NCBI GenBank assembly: GCA_900554395.1
Contig: USHB01000018.1
Coordinates: 1-11,882 of the forward strand
Length of the DNA: 11,882 nt
Reading direction: 5' to 3'
Source: an uncultured Phascolarctobacterium sp.
GTDB taxonomy: Bacteria; Bacillota; Negativicutes; Acidaminococcales; Acidaminococcaceae
Below the pieces are notes generated by a model. The model searched no databases, was not told the DNA's origin, and worked only from the letters and a program-made list of their open reading frames with translations. Shown here piece after piece: positions 6,233-11,882 of this stretch (within the stretch, counting starts at the first letter, position 1; every line of letters starts with the position of its first letter). The position numbers were made by a program, and so were the translations under genes.

Positions 6233-8005
6233 ATGCTGCAAATTGCTTTGGCAATTTTTATTTATCTGCTGATAGTGATTCCGGCAGGTTTTTATATGTA
6301 TAACATTACTGCCGGCAAGCCTGCTTTTGGCGATAAGGTATTTAATGTTATCGACGGCGCTGTTTATAAAATTTGCGGTATTAATCCGCACAGCGGCATG
6401 AGCTGGAAAAGATACATGCTTTTTCTGCTGGCGTCAAATGGCGTTATGATGCTTATGGGCTACGCAATTTTGCGTATGCAGAGCATAGCGCTGTTTAATC
6501 CCAACGGCATCGGCGCCATGGAAGAATCGCTTTCGTTCAATACCATCATCAGTTTTATGACTAACACCAACTTACAGCATTACTCCGGTGAGAGCGGGCT
6601 GTCATATCTTTCGCAGATGATGGTTATTACTTTTATGATGTTTGTCTCCGCAGCAAGCGGTTATGCCGCCTGTGCAGCGTTTATACGCGGGCTGGCGGGC
6701 AAAACAAAGGACAACGTAGGAAACTTTTTTGCCGACCTTGTGCGCATTACAACGCGCATTCTGCTGCCGTTTTCGGTAATAGGCGGTTTGCTTCTGGTAT
6801 GGCAGGGCGTGCCGCAGAATTTTTCTGCCAATGTGGTAACAGATACCGTTGAAGGCACAAAACAGATAATTGCCATGGGGCCTGTGGCGGCGCTGGAAAT
6901 TATCAAGCATCTTGGCACAAACGGCGGCGGCTTTTTGGGCGCCAACTCGGCAACGCCTGTTGAAAACCCGACCATTGTTTCAAACCTGATTGAAATGTAT
7001 GCCATGATGCTGCTGCCGGGCGCCTGCGTAATTACCTTTGGCAAAATGGTAAGGGACAGCAAACGTGAGGCCGTGCCTGCCGCTATGGAAAGCACGGCGC
7101 TTCCGGCTTGCGGAAACGGAGCGCGCCGCAGCCTGACGGCGTGGCTTTACGGACGTGAAGGACGCAGCATTTTCGCCGCTATGGGAATAATCTTTCTGAT
7201 TGGGCTTGGCGTATGCTTCTGGGCAGAAAGCCAGGGCAACCCTGCTTTGGCCAATGTAGGGCTCAGCCAGCAGATGGGCAGCATGGAAGGCAAGGAAGTG
7301 CGCTTCGGCATTGCACAATCCGCGCTGTTTACCACAATAACAACTTCTTTTACAACGGGTACCGTAAATAATATGCACGATACCCTTACTCCGCTGGGCG
7401 GGATGGTTCCCTTACTGCATATGATGCTTAACGTAGTGTTCGGCGGCAAAGGCGTAGGGCTGATGAACATGATTACCTATGCCATTCTTGCCGTGTTTAT
7501 CTGCGGGCTGATGATTGGGCGCACGCCGGAATATCTCGGCAAAAAGATTGAAGGCCGTGAGATGAAACTGGCGGCTCTGTGCATTATCATCCATCCGCTG
7601 CTGATACTGGTGTTTACCGCTCTGGCGGTTGGCACGCAGGAAGGGCTTGCCGGCATTACCAACCCCGGTTACCACGGGCTTTCGCAGGTGCTGTATGAAT
7701 ACGCTTCTTCTGCGGCCAACAACGGCTCCGGTTTTGAAGGGCTGGCGGATAATACCTTGTTCTGGAATATTACTACCGGGCTTGTTATGTTCTTTGGGCG
7801 CTATATTTCCATGGTATTGCAGCTTGCCATTGCCGGTTCGCTGATGAAAAAGCGTTTTATCAGTGAATCTGCCGGAACGCTGCATACTGATAATTTTGGT
7901 TTTGCGGTAATTCTGGTGTTTGTCGTTTACATTTTTGCGGCGCTGACTTTCTTCCCGGTATTGGCTCTGGGGCCGGTTGCCGAGCATTTAACCCTTTGGA
8001 TGTAA
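6233..8005 (+). CDS. kdpA: KdpA, potassium-channel-like subunit of the K+-transporting ATPase
   Basis: KdpA is the inner-membrane subunit that selects and passes K+ in the KdpFABC pump. The 590-residue protein is mostly hydrophobic helices (about ten) and carries the four selectivity-filter-like repeats of the superfamily: NTNLQHYSGESGL from N111, GTNGGGFLGANSATP from G228, the TTITTSFTTGTVNN stretch at ~367-380, and SSAANNGSGFEGL from S492. All four are intact. It is somewhat longer than E. coli KdpA (557), with extra hydrophilic sequence around residues 275-305. GAGGAGG at 6218-6224 fixes the ATG at 6233. It is the third gene of the operon, and its stop overlaps the Shine-Dalgarno site of kdpB. 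Confidence 0.97.
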   Translation: MLQIALAIFIYLLIVIPAGFYMYNITAGKPAFGDKVFNVIDGAVYKICGINPHSGMSWKRYMLFLLASNGVMMLMGYAILRMQSIALFNPNGIGAMEESLSFNTIISFMTNTNLQHYSGESGLSYLSQMMVITFMMFVSAASGYAACAAFIRGLAGKTKDNVGNFFADLVRITTRILLPFSVIGGLLLVWQGVPQNFSANVVTDTVEGTKQIIAMGPVAALEIIKHLGTNGGGFLGANSATPVENPTIVSNLIEMYAMMLLPGACVITFGKMVRDSKREAVPAAMESTALPACGNGARRSLTAWLYGREGRSIFAAMGIIFLIGLGVCFWAESQGNPALANVGLSQQMGSMEGKEVRFGIAQSALFTTITTSFTTGTVNNMHDTLTPLGGMVPLLHMMLNVVFGGKGVGLMNMITYAILAVFICGLMIGRTPEYLGKKIEGREMKLAALCIIIHPLLILVFTALAVGTQEGLAGITNPGYHGLSQVLYEYASSAANNGSGFEGLADNTLFWNITTGLVMFFGRYISMVLQLAIAGSLMKKRFISESAGTLHTDNFGFAVILVFVVYIFAALTFFPVLALGPVAEHLTLWM

Positions 8006-8017
8006 GGAGGAGCTGTA

Positions 8018-10081
8018 ATGAGCAAGAAAAATCAGAAGCTGATAACGCCTGCCATTTTCCGTCAGGCGGTTATCGGTTCCTTTACCAAGTTAAACCCGGT
8101 TTATATGATGAAGAACCCGGTTATGTTCGTTGTGGAAACAGGTTTTTTCATTACGCTGGCGCTTTCGTTTTTCCCCGGGCTTTTCGGTGATGTGAGCGCA
8201 GGCACAAATTTAAGGGCCTATAACATTATTGTATGTGCGGTGCTGCTTATTACAATTTTGTTTGCCAATTTTGCGGAATCGGTGGCGGAAGGGCGCGGCA
8301 AAGCGCAGGCCGCCAGCTTGAAAAAAACACAGAAGGATACCAGAGCACGCCTGCTTTTGGAAGACGGCACGGAACAGGAAATTCTTTCCAGCGAAGTTAA
8401 AAAGGGCGACGTGGTTATGGTTTATGCCGGTGAGGTTATTCCCGGCGACGGCGAAGTAATTGAGGGCATTGCTTCTGTTGACGAATCGGCCATCACCGGC
8501 GAATCTGCGCCTGTGGTAAGGGAATCCGGCGGCGATTTCTGCTCCGTTACGGGCGGCACAACCGTTGTGTCTGACTGGCTGAAAATACGCATTACTTCTG
8601 ATGTGGGCAACAGCTTTCTTGACAGGATGATTGCGCTTGTTGAAGGCGCTTCGCGCAAAAAAACTCCTAACGAAATTGCGCTGAATACGCTTTTGGTTTC
8701 GCTGACCATTATTTTTCTGATAGTTATTGTTACGCTGTATCCTATCGGGCTTTATTCCGGCGTGCGGCTGCAAACTTCAACGCTTATCGCTTTAACCGTC
8801 TGCCTTATCCCTACAACTATCGGCGGGCTGCTTTCGGCAATAGGCATTGCCGGCATGGACCGCGTAACAAGGTTTAACGTCATTGCCATGTCCGGCAAGG
8901 CCGTAGAAGCCTGCGGCGATGTTGACACAATGATTCTCGATAAAACGGGCACCATTACTTTCGGCAACCGCATGGCGGCAGATTTCTTCCCGGCAGGCGG
9001 CACTCCGCGCAGTGAACTTATCAGATGCGCAGCTCTTACCAGCCTGCATGACGATACGCCGGAAGGCAAATCTACTCTTGAGCTTGCGCGCCGTCTTGGC
9101 GATAAAAGCTGTGAAACGGAAGGCTGCGGGTATATTGAGTTTACGGCGCAGACCCGCATGAGCGGCATTGATTTGCCGGACGGCACAAAACTGCGCAAGG
9201 GTGCGGCAGATGCTATCGGGCATTATGTAAAATCACTGGGCGGCACTGTTCCGGAAGACCTGCAGGAACAGGTAAATAAAATTTCCGCATTGGGCGGCAC
9301 GCCGCTTGCCGTTTGTAAAAATAACCGCATTCTGGGCGTTATTTATTTAAAAGATACGGTTAAGCCCGGTATGGTGGAGCGTTTTGAACGCCTGCGCGCT
9401 ATCGGCATTAAAACCATTATGTGTACCGGCGATAATCCGCTGACGGCGGCGACTATTGCCAGAGAAGCCGGTGTGGACGGCTTTATAGCCGAGTGCAGGC
9501 CGGAAGACAAAATTGACGTTATTAAAAAGGAACAGGCCGAGGGCAAAATTGTTGCCATGACCGGCGACGGCACCAACGATGCGCCGGCACTGGCGCAGGC
9601 CAATGTGGGCCTTGCCATGAACAGCGGCACTGCTGCGGCCAAAGAAGCGGCCAACATGGTTGACCTTGATTCAGACCCTACCAAAATTTTGGAGGTTGTG
9701 GAAATTGGCAAGCAGCTTCTTATTACAAGGGGCAGCCTGACGACTTTTTCCATTGCCAACGATATTGCCAAATATTTTGCCATCATTCCCGCCATGTTTA
9801 TGATGACGATACCGGAACTGGGCGTGCTGAATATTATGCAGCTGGCAACGCCGTACAGCGCAATTTTATCGGCGCTGATATTTAACGCCATCATCATTCC
9901 GTGCCTTATTCCGCTTGCCATGAAGGGCGTAAAATACCGCCCTATGTCCTCCGGCAGGCTTCTGGCAAGAAAGATGCTTGTTTATGGTTTGGGCGGTGTT
10001 ATTGCACCTTTTGCGGGAATTAAAATTATTGATATGCTGATTTCTCCGCTGCTTGCTGCTATCGGCATGGGCGGCTTATAA
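8018..10081 (+). CDS. kdpB: KdpB, P-type ATPase catalytic subunit of the K+ pump
   Basis: KdpB hydrolyses ATP to drive K+ uptake through KdpA. The 687-residue protein has all P-type ATPase landmarks: actuator-domain TGES at 160-163, phosphorylated D308 in DKTGTIT (E. coli D307), and the hinge motif [10 protein letters not shown] with D517/D521. The serine of TGES is the site whose phosphorylation inhibits E. coli KdpB at high K+, and it is conserved (S163). Hydrophobic segments occur near 30-90 and 215-290 and at the C-terminus (~575-685), as in the family. Length is normal (E. coli 682). AGGAGG (8005-8010) overlaps the kdpA stop and lies 7 bp before the ATG, indicating coupled translation. 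Confidence 0.98.
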   Translation: MSKKNQKLITPAIFRQAVIGSFTKLNPVYMMKNPVMFVVETGFFITLALSFFPGLFGDVSAGTNLRAYNIIVCAVLLITILFANFAESVAEGRGKAQAASLKKTQKDTRARLLLEDGTEQEILSSEVKKGDVVMVYAGEVIPGDGEVIEGIASVDESAITGESAPVVRESGGDFCSVTGGTTVVSDWLKIRITSDVGNSFLDRMIALVEGASRKKTPNEIALNTLLVSLTIIFLIVIVTLYPIGLYSGVRLQTSTLIALTVCLIPTTIGGLLSAIGIAGMDRVTRFNVIAMSGKAVEACGDVDTMILDKTGTITFGNRMAADFFPAGGTPRSELIRCAALTSLHDDTPEGKSTLELARRLGDKSCETEGCGYIEFTAQTRMSGIDLPDGTKLRKGAADAIGHYVKSLGGTVPEDLQEQVNKISALGGTPLAVCKNNRILGVIYLKDTVKPGMVERFERLRAIGIKTIMCTGDNPLTAATIAREAGVDGFIAECRPEDKIDVIKKEQAEGKIVAMTGDGTNDAPALAQANVGLAMNSGTAAAKEAANMVDLDSDPTKILEVVEIGKQLLITRGSLTTFSIANDIAKYFAIIPAMFMMTIPELGVLNIMQLATPYSAILSALIFNAIIIPCLIPLAMKGVKYRPMSSGRLLARKMLVYGLGGVIAPFAGIKIIDMLISPLLAAIGMGGL

Positions 10082-10097
10082 GAAAGGTGGATGCAGG

Positions 10098-10751
10098 ATG
10101 AATGAATCAGAAAAAAGCGTACTGGGCGGCATACGGCAGACTGTTTTGGTCAGCGTAGTGCTGATGTTTCTGTGCGGGCTTGTGTTTCCCTGCCTTTTGA
10201 CGGGTCTGGCAAACTTTTTGTTCCCGCATCAGGCCGGCGGCAGCCTCATAACCGTAAATGGCAAAACGCTTGGCGCAGAATATGTAGGGCAGGAATTTAC
10301 CAAAGAATGTTATATGTGGAGCCGCCCTTCGGCATATCATTACAATGTTTATGTTGAAGGCACTGATGGCAGGCAGTATTACAACGACGGCACGGAATTT
10401 CCCGGCATCGGTTCCGGCTCCAATAACTATGCGGCAACCAATCCGGCGCTGACGGAACGCGTCAAAGCGGATATTGAAGTGTTTTTGGCTAAAAACCCCG
10501 ATATAAAACGCGAAGATATTCCGGTAGATTTAATGACGGCTTCCGGTTCCGGGCTTGACCCGCATATTTCACCGGCTGCCGCCAAAGTGCAGGTTGCGCG
10601 CATTGCCAAGGCTTCCGGACTTGGCGAAGTTGAAATAAACCGCATTGTTGAAGAAAACACCGAAGGAAAAGTTTTGGGCATTTTTGGCGAGGACAGAGTA
10701 AACGTGCTTAAAGTGAACATTGCCATAGCTCAGCGCATGGGCAAACTGTAA
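10098..10751 (+). CDS. kdpC: KdpC, accessory subunit of the K+-transporting ATPase
   Basis: KdpC joins and stabilises the KdpA-KdpB complex and aids ATP binding. The 217-residue protein has one N-terminal transmembrane helix (~15-37) and a soluble domain with family motifs: MWSRPSAYHYN, PVDLMTASGSGLDPHISPAAA, then QVARIAKASGL and a C-terminal region naming VLGIFGEDRVNVLKVN. It is longer than E. coli KdpC (~190), mainly through an insert around residues 85-120 containing GIGSGSNNYAATNP. The ATG at 10098 is preferred because AAGGTGG precedes it by ~7 bp and the protein then starts as usual a few residues before the helix; the longer frame from 10053 would overlap the end of kdpB and add a non-homologous leader. 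Confidence 0.95.
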   Translation: MNESEKSVLGGIRQTVLVSVVLMFLCGLVFPCLLTGLANFLFPHQAGGSLITVNGKTLGAEYVGQEFTKECYMWSRPSAYHYNVYVEGTDGRQYYNDGTEFPGIGSGSNNYAATNPALTERVKADIEVFLAKNPDIKREDIPVDLMTASGSGLDPHISPAAAKVQVARIAKASGLGEVEINRIVEENTEGKVLGIFGEDRVNVLKVNIAIAQRMGKL

Positions 10752-10765
10752 TAGCAGGTGATTTT

Positions 10766-11656
10766 ATGAAAATGCACAATTTTCAAAAAGCATGGCAGGA
10801 AGAAATACCGGCGCTGGAATTTAAAGACAGCGTAACGGCAAAACTTTTGCTTGGCTTTTTGAGCGACCTGTGCGAGTGGACGCAAACCGTGCCCTGCCTT
10901 TGCCGCGGCATGGAAAAAGAGGGCACAAGCCTTTATGCGCTTTACCGCGATATTGCCTTTTCCGGTATGGATTTCTGGCAGACTTTCGGCGGTTATATGG
11001 CGGCTTTGAGCCCCAGATGGAAGATTACGGCATCCGGCAGCGAACTTTATACGCAGGAAACTGTTAAACTATCGCTGCTGGAAGCAAACGGCAGGTTTTA
11101 TGCGGTGCAGGAAACTGTTTCCGGGCATTATGCCGCCAGCATAAGTTCGCTGTGCCTGCGCATACAGTGTGCTTCAGCCGAAGAAGCGAAAAGACTGCAC
11201 CAGCTTTGCGGCGCTGCGGACTGGCAGCGCGGGCTTTTGGTGGCAGACTGGAACGTAAGCGGCATTATGGAACAGGAACAGATAGCGTGGCTGCATAAAA
11301 ACAGTTATTACTGCTACGGCGCACTTTCGGAATATCCTGCACGGGAGGAATTTTTGGACGCGCTGAGCTTTAAGCAGAAAACCGGTTTGTGGCAGGCGTT
11401 TTTGGAAAACGGCTTTGATTACGCAGAATTTGCCTGGCTGTACAAGCAGATTTTTAACCGCGCGCTTAACAACAGAATTGAGTGGGAACTGGCGCTGTAT
11501 GCAGCTTTGAACAGATTGAACTATACGCTGAAAATATCCGGCGCGGAGTTTGAACTGCTTGACGGCAGCGGCAAGCGGAGGTATTTCAGTTTCGACAGCG
11601 AAGAAAACGCAGCGCGCGCACTTTTGAAACTGCTGTTTCCTTTAACTGCGCGGTAA
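10766..11656 (+). CDS. Unrecognised 296-residue soluble protein, last gene of the kdp operon
   Basis: I do not recognise a family. The ATG at 10766 follows the kdpC stop by 14 bp and has AGGTG 5 bp upstream; a second ATG at 10772 is possible. No signal peptide or membrane helix is visible. It is rich in aromatic residues and Trp, has a CLCRG pair near residue 45, and the C-terminal half is largely helical with aromatic/acidic segments (GLWQAFLENGFDYAEFAWLYKQ at ~210-230 in outline). No catalytic motif stands out. Codon use matches the rest of the kdp operon, and the operon ends in a terminator right after it, so it is cotranscribed with kdpFABC. That suggests, but does not show, a role tied to K+ supply, such as a cytosolic partner or regulator of the pump. 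Confidence 0.85.
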   Translation: MKMHNFQKAWQEEIPALEFKDSVTAKLLLGFLSDLCEWTQTVPCLCRGMEKEGTSLYALYRDIAFSGMDFWQTFGGYMAALSPRWKITASGSELYTQETVKLSLLEANGRFYAVQETVSGHYAASISSLCLRIQCASAEEAKRLHQLCGAADWQRGLLVADWNVSGIMEQEQIAWLHKNSYYCYGALSEYPAREEFLDALSFKQKTGLWQAFLENGFDYAEFAWLYKQIFNRALNNRIEWELALYAALNRLNYTLKISGAEFELLDGSGKRRYFSFDSEENAARALLKLLFPLTAR

Positions 11657-11684
11657 TGCCTGCTGATTTTATTTATATAAAAAT

Positions 11685-11712
11685 AAACCCCTGAAAATTC
11701 TTTCAGGGGTTT
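11685..11712. terminator. Bidirectional intrinsic terminator between the kdp operon and the convergent MFS gene
   Basis: AAACCCCTGAAA (11685-11696) and TTTCAGGGGTTT (11701-11712) form a perfect 12-bp stem with a 4-base loop. On the plus strand TTTTG follows; on the minus strand A-rich plus-strand sequence gives a T-rich run. It lies between two convergent genes and can end both transcripts. Confidence 0.85.
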
Positions 11713-11720
11713 TGTTTGTG

Positions 11721-11882
11721 TTACTGGTTTTTAATTTCGGCATCAACCGAAGTTTTCCATTTTAAAATGAACGCTACAATAAGGCTCAATACAAACGCTG
11801 CGGAAAATACATACAGCGTTGCTGTGTAGCCGCTCGTTGTCTCGCGCATCCACGAAAGCAGAAGCGGCCCGGCAATGCCTGC
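11721..11882 (-). CDS. Major facilitator superfamily transporter, C-terminal fragment (OFA-like)
   Basis: The minus strand carries 53 codons and a TAA at 11723-11721, open to the window edge. The peptide AGIAGPLLLSWMRETTSGYT, followed by a last hydrophobic helix (YVFSAAFVLSLIVAFIL) and a charged tail, looks like the final two transmembrane segments of an MFS protein. The GP-(L/x)LLSW-(M/x)RE-TT-x-(Y/S) wording recalls the oxalate/formate antiporter (OFA) group. Substrate cannot be named from the fragment. It converges on the kdp operon and shares its terminator. Confidence 0.75.
   Translation of the reverse strand, partial: AGIAGPLLLSWMRETTSGYTATLYVFSAAFVLSLIVAFILKWKTSVDAEIKNQ

Noticed and set aside
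5924..6391. 155-codon minus-strand frame over the kdp promoter and small genes
   Set aside because: It runs through the second lysR terminator, the small gene, kdpF and the start of kdpA. The plus-strand reading has recognisable KdpF and strong ribosome sites; this frame has neither.
7412..7987. 191-codon minus-strand frame inside kdpA
   Set aside because: It is antisense to conserved KdpA motifs, has no ribosome site and a low-complexity polar composition typical of shadow frames.
8210..8773. 187-codon minus-strand frame inside kdpB (and a similar 192-codon frame at 9343-9921)
   Set aside because: KdpB is unmistakable on the plus strand here; the antisense peptides have no family resemblance and no start signals.
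10053..10097. Earlier start for kdpC at 10053
   Set aside because: It would overlap kdpB, lacks a ribosome site and adds a non-family leader; the ATG at 10098 has a ribosome site and the normal KdpC start.
1..11882. CRISPR arrays, tRNA/rRNA genes, insertion sequences, phage or defence genes
   Set aside because: Scanning both strands showed no regularly spaced repeats, no tRNA-like cloverleaf, no transposase-like protein and no terminal inverted repeats with target duplications.

Overview
This is a bacterial window that appears to join DNA from two phyla. The first ~1.4 kb looks like a Bacteroidota (Prevotella/Bacteroides-like) genome: an aspartate-semialdehyde dehydrogenase (asd) of Bacteroidota type, an A-rich leader without a Shine-Dalgarno site, and a TAnnTTTG-type -7 promoter element, with the start of a Fur-like regulator on the other strand. 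From about 1.39 kb to the end the DNA looks like a Firmicutes with strong GGAGG ribosome sites and mixed TTT/TTA/ATT codon use, probably a Negativicutes (Acidaminococcaceae/Phascolarctobacterium-like; inferred from style only).

Layout: 1-97 (-) N-terminus of a Fur-family regulator; 98-401 intergenic with a Bacteroidota promoter; 402-3101 (+) one open frame that is asd in its first ~330 codons and the C-terminal two thirds of the potassium sensor kinase KdpD thereafter; 3094-3792 (+) kdpE; 3793-3987 terminators and inverted repeats; 3988-4787 (-) a phzF-family gene with a frameshift near its end; 4951-5820 (+) a divergent LysR regulator; tandem terminators; 6024-10751 (+) the potassium-uptake operon: a 32-residue membrane peptide, kdpF, kdpA, kdpB, kdpC; 10766-11656 (+) an unrecognised 296-residue protein in the same transcription unit; a shared bidirectional terminator; and 11721-11882 (-) the C-terminus of a major-facilitator transporter.

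Function: KdpFABC is the high-affinity ATP-driven K+ importer, and KdpD/KdpE is the two-component system that switches it on under K+ limitation or osmotic stress. Here kdpDE lies upstream of kdpFABC, separated from it by an unrelated divergent phzF/lysR pair. The asd-kdpD open frame is the most striking item, but the simplest reading is a metagenome assembly join at a short shared word encoding QIAEYAK, not a new fused protein. I did not see a convincing novel system. The items most worth following are the unrecognised gene after kdpC and the small membrane ORF before kdpF.
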